A program made the position numbers and the translations under genes. A model generated the notes under the pieces. It saw nothing but the letters and a program-made list of their open reading frames with translations. It searched no databases and was not told where the DNA came from. A stretch of DNA of 64,000 nucleotides, from contig NZ_JBBBNY010000001.1 of assembly GCF_037137055.1 (NCBI RefSeq), positions 186,001 to 250,000 of the forward strand, written 5' to 3'. This stretch comes from Frateuria_A yonginensis (lineage in GTDB: Bacteria > Pseudomonadota > Gammaproteobacteria > Xanthomonadales > Rhodanobacteraceae). Shown here in pieces: positions 17,222 to 26,171 of this stretch; positions within the stretch are counted from its first letter, which is position 1, and each line of letters starts with the position of its first letter.

Positions 17222-18814
17222 ATGCGCAAGCTCCCTCTCGCCGCGGCCCTGACCGCCCTGCTGCTCGGCACCACTGCGATCGCCGCGGACAAGGACGCGC
17301 ACCCGGCCGACCATCCCGATGCCGCGCTGACCCAGCCGCGCAGCTCGGAAACCACCGGCAGCGTGGCGGTCGAAGGCCGGCGCATCGACTACAAGGCGGT
17401 GGCCGGCACGCTGGTGCTGCATGAGCACGGAGACAAGGCCGACGAGCCGACCGTGAGCATGTTCTACGCCGCCTACTTCAAGCAGGGCGCGGATCCGGCG
17501 CGCCGGCCGATCACCTTCATCTACAACGGTGGACCCGGCTCGGCCACCGTGTGGTTGCACATGGGCGCGTTCGGCCCCCGGCGCGTGGTGACCAGCGACG
17601 ACCACCACACGCCGGCGGCGCCCTACCGGCTGGTCAACAACGACTACAGCCTGCTGGACGCCTCGGACCTGGTGTTCATCGACGCGCCCGGTGCGGGCTT
17701 CTCGCGCCTGATCGCCGACGAGACCGACAAGGGCAAGCGCGAGGAACAGATGAAGGCGCGCAAGAAGGCGGTCTTCGGCGTCGACGGCGACGGTCACGCG
17801 TTTGCGCAGTTCATCACCCAGTTCCTTTCCAGGTACGGCCGCTGGAACTCGCCCAAGTACCTGTTCGGCGAGAGCTACGGCACCACCCGCTCGGCGGTGC
17901 TGGCGAATATCCTGCAGAACGACGACAGCGTGGACCTCAACGGCGTGATCCTGCTGTCGCAGATCCTCAGCTTCGACACCAGCATCGATGGCCCCGAGCT
18001 CAACCCGGGCGTGGACCTGCCCTATGCGCTGGCCTTGCCCACCTTCGCCGCCACGGCGTACTACCACCACAAGCTTCCGCAGCAGCCCGCCGCGCTGGAG
18101 CCGTTCCTGCGCGAGGTGGAGCAATACGCGCTGGGCGACTACGCCAACGCGCTGATGCAGGGCTCGCGCCTGGACGATGCACGCAAGCGCGCAGTGGCCG
18201 AGAAGCTGCACCAGTTCACGGGCCTGCCGGTCGACTACCTGGTCAAGGCCGACCTGCGCGTGACCGGCGGCATGTTCGAGCACGAGCTGCAGGCCGACGG
18301 CGACCTCACCACCGGACGCCTCGACAGCCGTTTCTCCGGGCCGTCGCTCGACCCGCTGAGCAAGGATTCGCAGTACGACCCGCAGTCCTCGGCGATCAGC
18401 TCGGCCTACGTGGCCGCCTTCAACGACTACGTGCGGCGCCAGCTCAAGTTCGGCAACGGCCTGCAGTACCGCCTGTTCGCCGACATCGATCACTGGGATT
18501 TCGCGCACAAGGCGCCCGGTTCGCATGGCGAGGCACTGCAGCAGTCGGTCAACGTGATGCCCGACCTGGCCACCGCGATGAAGACCAACCCGGACCTCAA
18601 GGTGTTCCTCAACGGCGGCTACTACGACCTGGCCACGCCGTACTTCGCCGCCGACTACGAGATGCACCACCTGCCGATCCCGGCCTCGCTGCAGAAGAAC
18701 ATCTCCTACGCCTGGTACCCCTCCGGGCACATGGTCTACGCGCACGAGCAGTCGCTGAAGGCGTTGCACGACAACGTGGCTCGGTTCATCGAGCAGACCG
18801 ACAACGTGAAATAG
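17222..18814 (+). CDS. Secreted serine carboxypeptidase, peptidase family S10
   Basis: A 530-residue precursor. The ATG at 17222 opens a clear signal peptide (MRKLPLAAALTALLLGTTAIA), so the enzyme acts in the periplasm or outside. S10 signatures are present: the oxyanion segment YNGGPGSATVWLHMGAFGP, the nucleophile Ser218 in FGESYGTTR, the aspartate in GGYYDLATPYFA and the histidine in YPSGHMVY. It should release C-terminal amino acids from peptides. A TATGCT at 17182-17187 is a candidate -10 box for its own promoter. In a window with Oar-type receptors it could supply peptides for uptake, but that link is only a suggestion. Confidence 0.92.
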   Translation: MRKLPLAAALTALLLGTTAIAADKDAHPADHPDAALTQPRSSETTGSVAVEGRRIDYKAVAGTLVLHEHGDKADEPTVSMFYAAYFKQGADPARRPITFIYNGGPGSATVWLHMGAFGPRRVVTSDDHHTPAAPYRLVNNDYSLLDASDLVFIDAPGAGFSRLIADETDKGKREEQMKARKKAVFGVDGDGHAFAQFITQFLSRYGRWNSPKYLFGESYGTTRSAVLANILQNDDSVDLNGVILLSQILSFDTSIDGPELNPGVDLPYALALPTFAATAYYHHKLPQQPAALEPFLREVEQYALGDYANALMQGSRLDDARKRAVAEKLHQFTGLPVDYLVKADLRVTGGMFEHELQADGDLTTGRLDSRFSGPSLDPLSKDSQYDPQSSAISSAYVAAFNDYVRRQLKFGNGLQYRLFADIDHWDFAHKAPGSHGEALQQSVNVMPDLATAMKTNPDLKVFLNGGYYDLATPYFAADYEMHHLPIPASLQKNISYAWYPSGHMVYAHEQSLKALHDNVARFIEQTDNVK

Positions 18815-18925
18815 CGCGGCCGACGGACGCGCGGCGCGCCGCGTTCCCGGTGAAGGGCGGCCGCACACGCGCGGGGCCCGGCCTTGCGGCACGATCTTGC
18901 TATGCTCCCGGCGCCACCACCGCCG

Positions 18926-19306
18926 ATGAAGCCCATGCGCGCACTGATCGACCGCTACCTCGACGCCTACAACCGCCTCGACGTGGAGGGCATGCTGGCC
19001 ACGCTGCACCCGCAGGTCACGTTCGAGAACGTCACCGCGGGCGTGACCACCGTGCGCACGCAGGGCATCGAGGAATTCCGCCGGCTGGCGCAGAGCACGC
19101 TGCCGCTGTTCGCGCGGCGGCGCCAGACGGTGACCCGCTATGCGGAGAGGGACGGCGTGGCGCACGTGGGCATCGCCTTCGAGGGCGTGTTCGCGCAGGA
19201 CCTGCCCAACGGCGCACGGGCGGGCCAGGTGCTCGCGTTGAACGGCCGCAGCGAGTTCCGCGTGCACGAGGGCCTGCTGGTCCACATCGCCGACTTAAGC
19301 GACTGA
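18926..19306 (+). CDS. SnoaL/NTF2-like fold protein
   Basis: A 126-residue protein with the NTF2-like pattern: a leading helix (IDRYLDAYNRLDVEGMLATLHPQVTFE) and then alternating strands (VTRYAERDGVAHVGIAFEGVF; GRSEFRVHEGLLVHIAD). The fold serves both as enzyme and as ligand pocket, so no function is assigned. ATG codons at 18926 and 18935 are both plausible. An extended -10-like sequence, TGCTATGCT, ends at 18906. The gene converges on lhr with 28 bases between the two stops. Confidence 0.75.
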   Translation: MKPMRALIDRYLDAYNRLDVEGMLATLHPQVTFENVTAGVTTVRTQGIEEFRRLAQSTLPLFARRRQTVTRYAERDGVAHVGIAFEGVFAQDLPNGARAGQVLALNGRSEFRVHEGLLVHIADLSD

Positions 19307-19334
19307 GCCGCATGCGGGCGTGGCCTGCAATGCG

Positions 19335-22300
19335 CTAGATGGCCAGCCCGATACCTTGCGGTTCGCTGCCGGCCCGGCGCAGCAGCGCGTGGCGCCAGCG
19401 TTGCTGCGTCGCGCCGTCGGCTTCCTGCAGGAACTGCGGCTTGTTGGCGACCAGCGCGGCCACCGGCACGCCGTCCTCGTACAGCACGCGGGTGCCGGCC
19501 AGGGCGGGCAGCCTGTCGCCGGCCAGCACGGTGCCGACCAGGTTGAGCGGGTCGCTGCCGCTCACGCACACCAGCTGCTGCGACGGCGGCCGCTGGCGTA
19601 CCGCGCGCAGCGCGCCGATCGCCTCGGGCAGCGCGAACTGCTCGCCCACCAGGCCTTCCACGAAGCGGCCGCCGCGGATCTCGCCGCGCGCCTCCAGCCG
19701 GTGGTACACGCGCAGCAGTTCGCGCCATGAGGGCAACCATGGCGCCTCGCGCTCGAGCAGCTTCCAGAACACCACGCCGTAGCGGCGAAGCAGGACGCGC
19801 GCCACGTGCTCGACGCGGTCGGCATCCTCCTCGGCGTTCCTGGCCGGCCGCGCCAGCGACCAGCGCCCGGCATCCTCGATCTCGCTCAGCGCGTGCCGGC
19901 GTGCGCGCCGGTGGGGACGCGAGTCGCGCTTGGCCGCCGGCAGCAGCAGCGCGCGCAGGCCGGCGAAGCTGTCGGCGCTGACGCGCCCGGCGGCGACCAG
20001 TTCGCCCAGCGCGTTCTCCAGCTCGGTGCGCAGCAGGCGGGTGGCGTCGAGCAGCTCGTCGAAGAACAGCGCGCCGTGTCCGGCGAGTGCGTCGGCGACG
20101 GCCTGGGCACGCGAGGAAAGCAGGCTCTCCTGCGGCTGCTCGTTCCCGGCGATGGACGTCCAGATGGCCATCTGCCGCCGCGGCAGCAGCACGATCGGCG
20201 TGGCGCGCACCGGCCCGCTGCTGCCGCCGCCGGCGCGCAGGCGGCTCCAGCCGAAACGGCCGGCGCGGCACAGTTCGTCCAGCCAGCGGCTGGCGTAGTC
20301 GCCCACGCGTGCCGGCAGCAGTTCGCTCTCCCAGGCGCCGGCGGCAGCCTCGTAGCCTTCCAGCTGGTGCAGCGCGGCGATCAAACCGTCCGGGCCTTCC
20401 ATGCGGGTGTCGGGAGTGAGGTGCTGCCAGTCGGCGAAGAAGCGCAGCAGGTCGCGCCGGCTGACCGGCTCGATCTCGCGGCGCAGCCGGCCGATGGTGT
20501 AGCGGTGGATGCGCGCGAGCAGGTGGCGCTCGCACCATTCCGGCCCGGGCGCCTCCGGCGTGAAGCGGCCCTGCATCACGTAGCCTTCCGATTGCAGGCG
20601 CAGCAGGGCGGGCTCGACCTCCGCCGGATCGACGGCAAGCGAGGCGGCGAGCGTGTCCACGGTGACGGGTCCCAGCCCGCCGAGGCGACGACGGACCAGC
20701 TCCAGCAGGGCGTCGTCGCGGGTCCAGGTCTGGGCGGCGTAGTCGGGCGGAGCGCTGATCGGCGGGTGCCGCGTGGCGTCCGCGTGGATGGCTTGCCACA
20801 GCGGCAGGATTTCCGCCGCGACCCATACACCTGCGATCTTTCTTCCCTCCGGGGGAAAGGTGGCCCCGGAGGGGTCGGATGAGGGGCCTGGGCCCGCGCA
20901 GAAGTCGCCTGCAGTCTGTTCCCCGGAAGTTCCGCGCAAGCGCGGCCCCTCGGCCCGGCCCTCGCCCCGGGGGGGAGAGGGCGCAAAGGCTAGACGCGTC
21001 GCGCGGTGCTGCCGGGCGAGCGCCTCCAGGCGTTCCTGCCAGCCGGTGTTGGCCTCCACTTCCCGGCCCGTCACGAAGCCCAGCAACGTCAGCGCCTCGT
21101 GCATCTCGTCGGTGCTGCGCACCTGCGGCCAGGCTTCCTCGCGCACGGCGGCGATCGCCTCCGCGTCGAGCCGGCCCAGGTCGTCGGCGTCCTCGGCGCT
21201 CCAGCGCCGGTTCTGCACCGCCTGCGTACGTCGCTCCTCCAGCGGCGCGTCGTCCAGGTAGGCGTAGGGCGCGGCCGAGAGCACTTCCGAGGCGAGCGGG
21301 CTGGGCCCGGTGAGGTCGCGCGCGACCACCGCGATCGCGCCGGCTTCCAGGCCGCGCAAGATGCGCAGCAAACCGTCCACGTCCATCGCCTCGCGCAGGC
21401 AGTCGTGCAGGGTCTGCTCGACCAGCGGGTGGTCGGGAATCTGCCGTTCGCCGACGATGTTCTCCAGGCAGGCGACCTGGTCGGGAAAGACGGTGGCGAG
21501 CAGGTCCTCGCTCTTCATGCGCTGGATCTGCGGCGGGGTCTTCTTGCCGCCGGTGTAGCGCGGCAGCGCCAGTGCGGTGACCGCGTTCCAGCGCCAGCGC
21601 GCGGGGAACAGCGGGGCGTCCAGCAGCGCCTGCACCAGCACGTGCTCGGCACTGTTCGAGTGCAGGTAGCGCGCGACCTCCTCCAGCGGGAAGCTGTGGC
21701 TGGTCGAGAGCGACAGCACGATCGCGTCCTCGGTCGCCGCCGCCTGCAGCTCGAAGTTGAACTGGCGGCAGAAGCGCTTGCGCAGCGCCAGCCCCCAGGC
21801 GCGGTTGATGCGGCTGCCGAAGGGCGTGTGGATCACCAGCTGGGTGCCGCCCGATTCGTCGAAGAAGCGCTCGAACACGATCGTGCGCTGGGTGGGCAGC
21901 ACGCCCAGCGCGGCCTTGGCGCGATGCAGGTAGTCCGCCAGCTGCAACGCGGCGGCCTCGCCCATCGACAGCACCGCCCGCAGCCACTGCACCCCGGCCG
22001 CCACGCCGCCGGCGTCGAGCAGCGCGCCGATCTCCTCGCGCAGGCGCGAGACGCCCGCGGACAGCTCGTCGCTGCGCCCCGGCGCCTCGCCCAGCCAGAA
22101 CGGGATGCTCGGCGGCGCGCCGTGGGCGTCCTCCACGCGCAGGCGGTCGCGCTCCACGCGCAGGATGCGGTAGCTGGTGTTGCCAAGCTGGAACACGTCG
22201 CCGGCCAGGCTCTCCACCGCGAAGTCCTCGTTGACGGAGCCCACGATGGTGTTCTGCGGCTCCAGCACGACCAGGTAATCAGCGGTGTCGGGAATGGTGC

Positions 22301-23975
22301 CGCCGGAGGTGACGGCGGTCAGCCGTGCGTTGCGGCGGGCGCGCAGCTTGCGATGCACGGCATCGCGGTGGATGTAGGCCGCGCGGGCGCCGCGGCGCGT
22401 GCTGAAACCTTCGGCGAGCATGCGCACGACGGCATCGAAGCGCTCGCGCGGCAGGTCGCGGTACGGATGCGCCCCGCGCACCAGCGCGTACAGCGCATCC
22501 TCGTCCCATTCCTGGCAGGCGACTTCCGCGACGATCTGCTGGGCCAGCACGTCCAGCGGCTCGCGCGGCTGCACCAGCGCGTCCAGCTCGCCCCGACGTA
22601 CGCAGTCGAGCAGCGCTGCGCATTCCACCAGGTCGTCGCGGCTGGTCGGGAACAGGCGTGCCTTGGGCGTGCCGTGCACGGCGTGGCCGGAGCGGCCGGC
22701 GCGCTGCAGGAAGGCGGCGATCGAGCGCGGCGAGGCGAGCTGGCAGACCAGGTCCACGTCGCCGATGTCGATGCCCAGCTCCAGCGAGGCCGTGGCGACC
22801 AGCAGCTTGAGCTCGCCGCGCTTGAGGCGCTGCTCGGCATCCAGCCGCAGTTCCTTCGCCAGGCTGCCGTGGTGGGCAGCCACCGCCTCCTTGCCCAGCC
22901 GCTCGGCCAGATGCCGCGCGGCGCGCTCGGCCATGCGGCGGGTGTTGACGAACACCAGCGTGGTGCGGTGCTCGCGGGCGAGCTGGGCGAGGCGGTCGTA
23001 GACGGTGTCCCAGCTGTCGTTGGACATCACCGCTTCGAGCGGGACGGGCGGGACTTCGATGGCGAGGTCGCGCGGGCGGGTGTGGCCCACGTCGACGATC
23101 GCGCAGCGCGTCGGATCCATCCCCCCTCCGGGGAGAAGATGGCCCGAAGGGTCGCATGAGGGGAAGAGGCTTGCGGGCAGGTCTGGTGGGAGCTCGACGC
23201 AAGATTGACCCTTCACCTCCGTCCTCTCCCCGGAACGGAGAGGAAGCGACCGTGGCGCTTCGCGCCGTTTCGATCCAGTCGAAGCGTCCTCGCCGGGAGA
23301 AAGAGCCTGGTTCCGTGCTCCGGCGAGGAAGCGCGCGACTTCCTCGATCGGCTTCTGCGTCGCCGACAGGCCGATGCGCTGCAGCGGCCGCTGGCACAGC
23401 GACTCCAGCCGCTCCAGCGACAACGCCAGGTGCGTGCCGCGCTTGGAGTTGGCCAGCGCGTGGATCTCGTCGACGATCACCGCACGCGTGCTCCGGAGCA
23501 TCTCGCGTCCGGAGACCGAGCCCAGCAGCACGTAGAGCGACTCGGGCGTGGTCACCAGGATGTGCGGGGCGAGCTTGCGCATCAGCGCGCGCTCGGCCTG
23601 CGGCGTGTCGCCGGTGCGCACGGCGGTGCGGATCGCCACGTCCGGCAGGCCCAGCGCCTCCAGTTCCGCGCGGATGCCCTCCAGCGGCGCCTCCAGGTTG
23701 ATGTGGATGTCGTTGGACAAGGCCTTCAGCGGCGAGACGTAGACCACGCGCGTCTCGTCGGGCAGCGCCCCGCCGGCGGTCACGCCCTCGCGCACCAGCG
23801 CGTCGATCGCGGCGAGGAAGGCGGTCAGCGTCTTGCCCGAGCCGGTCGGCGCGGCCACCAGCGTGTGCCGGCCGGCGTGGATATTCGGCCACGCGCCGGC
23901 CTGCGCCGCGGTGGGCGCGGAAAAGCTGCGCTGGAACCAACGCGCAACGGCGGGGTGGAAATGTTCGAGCGGCAT
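19335..23975 (-). CDS. lhr: Lhr-type superfamily 2 ATP-dependent helicase with two in-frame repeat insertions
   Basis: A 1546-residue large helicase-related protein. RecA-like domain 1 has Walker A AAPTGSGKT (about residues 41-49), motif Ia YVSPLKALSNDI, DEIH at about 169-172 and LSAT at 203-206. Domain 2 has VFVNTRRMAERAARHLAERL, the HHGSL region and the QRAGRSGH motif VI. The rest is the winged-helix and Lhr C-terminal region. The family translocates on single-stranded DNA and is linked to DNA repair. Two segments do not belong: about residues 221-290 and 997-1045 are low-complexity peptides encoded by palindromic repeats (annotated separately), yet both keep the frame. The start at 23975 matches the usual N-terminus (LEHFHPAVARWFQRSF). 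The gene is divergent from an alpha/beta hydrolase. Confidence 0.92.
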   Translation of the reverse strand: MPLEHFHPAVARWFQRSFSAPTAAQAGAWPNIHAGRHTLVAAPTGSGKTLTAFLAAIDALVREGVTAGGALPDETRVVYVSPLKALSNDIHINLEAPLEGIRAELEALGLPDVAIRTAVRTGDTPQAERALMRKLAPHILVTTPESLYVLLGSVSGREMLRSTRAVIVDEIHALANSKRGTHLALSLERLESLCQRPLQRIGLSATQKPIEEVARFLAGARNQALSPGEDASTGSKRREAPRSLPLRSGERTEVKGQSCVELPPDLPASLFPSCDPSGHLLPGGGMDPTRCAIVDVGHTRPRDLAIEVPPVPLEAVMSNDSWDTVYDRLAQLAREHRTTLVFVNTRRMAERAARHLAERLGKEAVAAHHGSLAKELRLDAEQRLKRGELKLLVATASLELGIDIGDVDLVCQLASPRSIAAFLQRAGRSGHAVHGTPKARLFPTSRDDLVECAALLDCVRRGELDALVQPREPLDVLAQQIVAEVACQEWDEDALYALVRGAHPYRDLPRERFDAVVRMLAEGFSTRRGARAAYIHRDAVHRKLRARRNARLTAVTSGGTIPDTADYLVVLEPQNTIVGSVNEDFAVESLAGDVFQLGNTSYRILRVERDRLRVEDAHGAPPSIPFWLGEAPGRSDELSAGVSRLREEIGALLDAGGVAAGVQWLRAVLSMGEAAALQLADYLHRAKAALGVLPTQRTIVFERFFDESGGTQLVIHTPFGSRINRAWGLALRKRFCRQFNFELQAAATEDAIVLSLSTSHSFPLEEVARYLHSNSAEHVLVQALLDAPLFPARWRWNAVTALALPRYTGGKKTPPQIQRMKSEDLLATVFPDQVACLENIVGERQIPDHPLVEQTLHDCLREAMDVDGLLRILRGLEAGAIAVVARDLTGPSPLASEVLSAAPYAYLDDAPLEERRTQAVQNRRWSAEDADDLGRLDAEAIAAVREEAWPQVRSTDEMHEALTLLGFVTGREVEANTGWQERLEALARQHRATRLAFAPSPPRGEGRAEGPRLRGTSGEQTAGDFCAGPGPSSDPSGATFPPEGRKIAGVWVAAEILPLWQAIHADATRHPPISAPPDYAAQTWTRDDALLELVRRRLGGLGPVTVDTLAASLAVDPAEVEPALLRLQSEGYVMQGRFTPEAPGPEWCERHLLARIHRYTIGRLRREIEPVSRRDLLRFFADWQHLTPDTRMEGPDGLIAALHQLEGYEAAAGAWESELLPARVGDYASRWLDELCRAGRFGWSRLRAGGGSSGPVRATPIVLLPRRQMAIWTSIAGNEQPQESLLSSRAQAVADALAGHGALFFDELLDATRLLRTELENALGELVAAGRVSADSFAGLRALLLPAAKRDSRPHRRARRHALSEIEDAGRWSLARPARNAEEDADRVEHVARVLLRRYGVVFWKLLEREAPWLPSWRELLRVYHRLEARGEIRGGRFVEGLVGEQFALPEAIGALRAVRQRPPSQQLVCVSGSDPLNLVGTVLAGDRLPALAGTRVLYEDGVPVAALVANKPQFLQEADGATQQRWRHALLRRAGSEPQGIGLAI
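20843..20985. repeat. Palindromic repeat element inserted in frame in lhr (copy A)
   Basis: About 143 bases that begin with a CCCTCCGGGGG-type hairpin and the block AGGTGGCCCCGGAGGGG, TCGGATGAGGGG, and end with the hairpin CCCTCGCCCCGGGGGGGAG. The same starting block and a similar ending hairpin occur at 23121-23305 in the same orientation. The sequence encodes the foreign-looking peptide at residues 997-1045 of Lhr. Boundaries are by eye and may be off by about 10 bases. Confidence 0.7.
23121..23305. repeat. Palindromic repeat element inserted in frame in lhr (copy B)
   Basis: Starts with CCCTCCGGGGAGAAGATGG, then CCCGAAGGGTCGCATGAGGGG, matching copy A at 20843 with a few substitutions and gaps. 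It also contains the hairpin CCTCTCCCCGGAACGGAGAGG at 23223-23243. It encodes roughly residues 223-285 of Lhr, between motif III and the second RecA domain. Its 3' part (23244-23305) has no clear match in copy A. Boundaries are approximate. Confidence 0.7.
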
Positions 23976-24077
23976 GGCGGCTCCGCGGAAGCAGGCGCGG
24001 GATTCGATGATATAGGGGCGAATGGGCGGAACGTCGAGCGCCTGTTCGGCCTGCCCGGATCCGGCTACGGTACGCCG

Positions 24078-24950
24078 ATGGACGCGAGCATGCGCAGCCG
24101 GGATCCGGCGCCGGATCCGCTGGATACCACCCTGGCCCTGCCGGACGGGCGCTGGCTGCAGTTGCACGACTGGCCCGGCGCCACGGCGCGCGAAGGCGTG
24201 CTGATCGTGCACGGGCTGGGCGAGCACGGCGCGCGCTACGCGCCGCTGGCGGCCTGGCTGAACGCCCGCGGTTACGCCGTGCGCAGCTACGACCAGGCGG
24301 GACACGGCCGCTCGCCCGGGCGCCGCGGCGCCCTGGCGCATCCGCTCGAACTGCTCGGGGACCTGGCCGCCGTACTGGCGGACTACGTCGCCGCGCTCGG
24401 CGCGCCGCCGTTGCTGCTCGGGCACAGCATGGGCGGCACCGTGGCTCTGCGTGCCGTGCTGGAAGGCCGCGTCGCGGTGCGCGCCCTGGTGTTGTCGTCG
24501 CCCGCGCTACGGACCTGGGTGCCGGGCTGGCAGCAGTCGCTGGCCACACGCCTCGCGCGCGTGCTGCCCGGTCTGCCATTGCGCAGCGGCCTCCCGTTCC
24601 GGGCGCTGTCGCACGACCCGGACGTGGTCGTGGCGTACCGCCACGATCCGTTGCGTTCGGGCTGGATCACCCCGCGCCTGGCGCGCTTCATCTTCGAAAG
24701 CGGGCCGTACTGCATCCGCCACGCGGCCGCGCTGGCGGTGCCGACGCTGCTGCTGGTCGCCGGTGCCGACCGGCTGGTGGATCCGCGCGGCAGCCTCGCC
24801 TTCGCCGAAGCGGCGCGACCCGGCGGCCACCTCACGGTGCGGGTGTACGACGCGCTCTGCCACGAGCTGTTCAACGAAGCCGAGCCCGCGCGCCGCGAGG
24901 TGCTGGCGGACCTCCAGTCCTGGCTGGCGCAACGGCGGCCGGTCGCGTAA
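24078..24950 (+). CDS. Alpha/beta hydrolase, monoacylglycerol-lipase-like
   Basis: A 290-residue serine hydrolase. It has the oxyanion stretch LIVHGLGEHGARYAPLAAWL, the nucleophile in LLGHSMGGTVALRA (about residue 118), the acid in VAGADRLVDP and the histidine in DALCHELFNE, the order found in monoglyceride lipases and lysophospholipases. No signal peptide is visible, so it is probably cytoplasmic or membrane-associated. ATG at 24078 is chosen; a second Met four codons later is possible. The short gap to lhr contains GATATA/TATATC near 24009-24015 that could serve as a -10 box in either direction. Confidence 0.85.
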   Translation: MDASMRSRDPAPDPLDTTLALPDGRWLQLHDWPGATAREGVLIVHGLGEHGARYAPLAAWLNARGYAVRSYDQAGHGRSPGRRGALAHPLELLGDLAAVLADYVAALGAPPLLLGHSMGGTVALRAVLEGRVAVRALVLSSPALRTWVPGWQQSLATRLARVLPGLPLRSGLPFRALSHDPDVVVAYRHDPLRSGWITPRLARFIFESGPYCIRHAAALAVPTLLLVAGADRLVDPRGSLAFAEAARPGGHLTVRVYDALCHELFNEAEPARREVLADLQSWLAQRRPVA

Positions 24951-24959
24951 CGACTGCGC

Positions 24960-25139
24960 TCAGGCGGGCGTGCCGCCGCCGGGCGGCGGCGGCTGGCAGG
25001 GCGTGTGACCGCATCCGCACGGGCCGGCGGAGGGCGTGTCGCCCGCCTGCCGGCAATGGTCCGAGCAATAGCTGTCGCCCACCGGCACGCTGCAGCGACA
25101 CCCCGGATGGGCGCAAGGCTGGTGGGCGGTCGCGTTCAC
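24960..25139 (-). CDS. Small metallothionein-like protein
   Basis: A 59-residue frame starting with GTG at 25139 and bounded upstream by an in-frame TGA seven codons earlier. It reads VNATAHQPCAHPGCRCSVPV, then GDSYCSDHCRQAG and PCGCGHTPC before a proline/glycine tail. Eight cysteines and five histidines in 50 residues, with the CxHxxCxC, YCSDxC and CGCGH spacing, match bacterial metallothioneins of the SmtA/PmtA/BmtA type, which bind zinc or other soft metals. It ends 10 bases from the convergent hydrolase stop. A weak GGCGAG precedes the start. Easily missed because of its size and GTG start. Confidence 0.75.
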   Translation of the reverse strand: MNATAHQPCAHPGCRCSVPVGDSYCSDHCRQAGDTPSAGPCGCGHTPCQPPPPGGGTPA

Positions 25140-25154
25140 GGTCGGCTCGCCGGA

Positions 25155-25790
25155 TCAGCGCGTGCTGCTGCCCGACGCAGGCATGTTCATCGAGCCGCTG
25201 CGATCCATCGGCGTGCCGTGGCGCATGCTGCTGCTGCCGCCGGCGGCCTGCTCGGCCATCTGCAGATGCTGCTTGAGCACCGGCAGCGTGCTGCTGGCGA
25301 ACTGCTTGAGGTCGGGGTCGCTGGCGTTCTGGCTTTCCATGCCGAACATCTTGATCGCCTTGCGGTGGTCCCTGACCATGGATTGCGCATAGGCGCGGTC
25401 GAAGGCGCTGCCGCTCATCGCCTGCAGGCGGGCGGCTTCCTTCTTCTGCGCAGGCATCGGCTCGGTCGGCAGGGTCACCTGCTTGCGCGCGGCGATGCTC
25501 ATCAGCCGGTCATTGGCCTTGGTGTGGTCGTCGACGATGCGCTGGGCCAGCTGCTTGACCTGGTCGGACGATGCCTTGTCCAGCGCGATGCGGCCGAGCT
25601 GCACCTCGGCCAGGCCGTCGGCCGCGGCGTGACGCATGAACATCGCATCGTGTTCCCCGCCTCGCATGCTGCTGCCGTGATGGCTCATGCTGCTGCCGGC
25701 GGAGGAGGCGCTGCTCTGCGCGAACGAACTGCCGGCGGTGCCGGCCAGCAGCAGAAAGCCGAGCGCCAGGGTGACGCGTCTCGGTGTCAT
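25155..25790 (-). CDS. Exported DUF4142 protein
   Basis: A 211-residue precursor with a signal peptide (MTPRRVTLALGFLLLAGTAGSSFAQ) and a helical DUF4142 domain (DAMFMRHAAADGLAEVQLGRIALDKASSDQVKQLAQRIVDDH; FDRAYAQSMVRDHRKAIKMF; LKQFASSTLPVLKQHLQMAE). The family resembles ferritin-like four-helix bundles but no metal site is established. The N- and C-terminal linkers are rich in Ser, Met and His (SSMSHHGSSM; MRHGTPMDRSGSMNMPASGS), a composition seen in periplasmic copper-handling proteins, and the adjacent metallothionein-like gene makes a metal role worth considering. A good AGAGGAA ribosome site precedes the ATG. Confidence 0.82.
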   Translation of the reverse strand: MTPRRVTLALGFLLLAGTAGSSFAQSSASSAGSSMSHHGSSMRGGEHDAMFMRHAAADGLAEVQLGRIALDKASSDQVKQLAQRIVDDHTKANDRLMSIAARKQVTLPTEPMPAQKKEAARLQAMSGSAFDRAYAQSMVRDHRKAIKMFGMESQNASDPDLKQFASSTLPVLKQHLQMAEQAAGGSSSMRHGTPMDRSGSMNMPASGSSTR

Positions 25791-25841
25791 GGCGATTTCC
25801 TCTTGGGTGAATGGCGTTTGCGCGACGTGGACGCTGCCTTG

Positions 25842-26171
25842 TCAGTCGTCTTCCTCGCTCTTGTGGCTCTGGCGGCCGGCCTTGGCGTGTTGTGCGCTGC
25901 TGCCGCCGCGGGTGCCTTCCTCGCCGCTGCGCCGGCCATGGCTGGCCTCGCCGCCCTTGCGGCCGATCGCGGCCATGTGCTCGCGGTTGGCGCTCACGGC
26001 CTCGCCGCCCTTCTGGCCGGCGCGGCGCGCTTCCTCGGACGTGAACTGATGGGCATGGCCGCTGGCATGGGCGGCGCGGCCGCCTTCGCTGGCGATCTCG
26101 CGCTGGCGCTCCTCGTCCATGCTGGCGAAGCCTCGTTTGCTGGTACCGCTGCCTGGATTCTTGCTGGACAT
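25842..26171 (-). CDS. KGG-repeat general stress protein (con-10 type)
   Basis: A 109-residue, very hydrophilic, glycine-rich protein with repeated KGG-type units: KRGFASMDEERQREIASEGG, ARRAGQKGGEAVSANREHMA and AAIGRKGGEASHGRR. Such proteins (Bacillus GsiB and fungal con-10 relatives) are disordered, hydrophilin-like and induced by stress or drying. The start at 26171 follows a GAAGAAGAGAG ribosome site. It precedes the DUF4142 gene by 51 bases on the same strand, so the two may share a transcript. Confidence 0.88.
   Translation of the reverse strand: MSSKNPGSGTSKRGFASMDEERQREIASEGGRAAHASGHAHQFTSEEARRAGQKGGEAVSANREHMAAIGRKGGEASHGRRSGEEGTRGGSSAQHAKAGRQSHKSEEDD

Noticed and set aside
20843..20985. 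A frameshift or assembly error splitting lhr
   Set aside because: The frame is open through both insertions and helicase motifs continue in the same frame on both sides.
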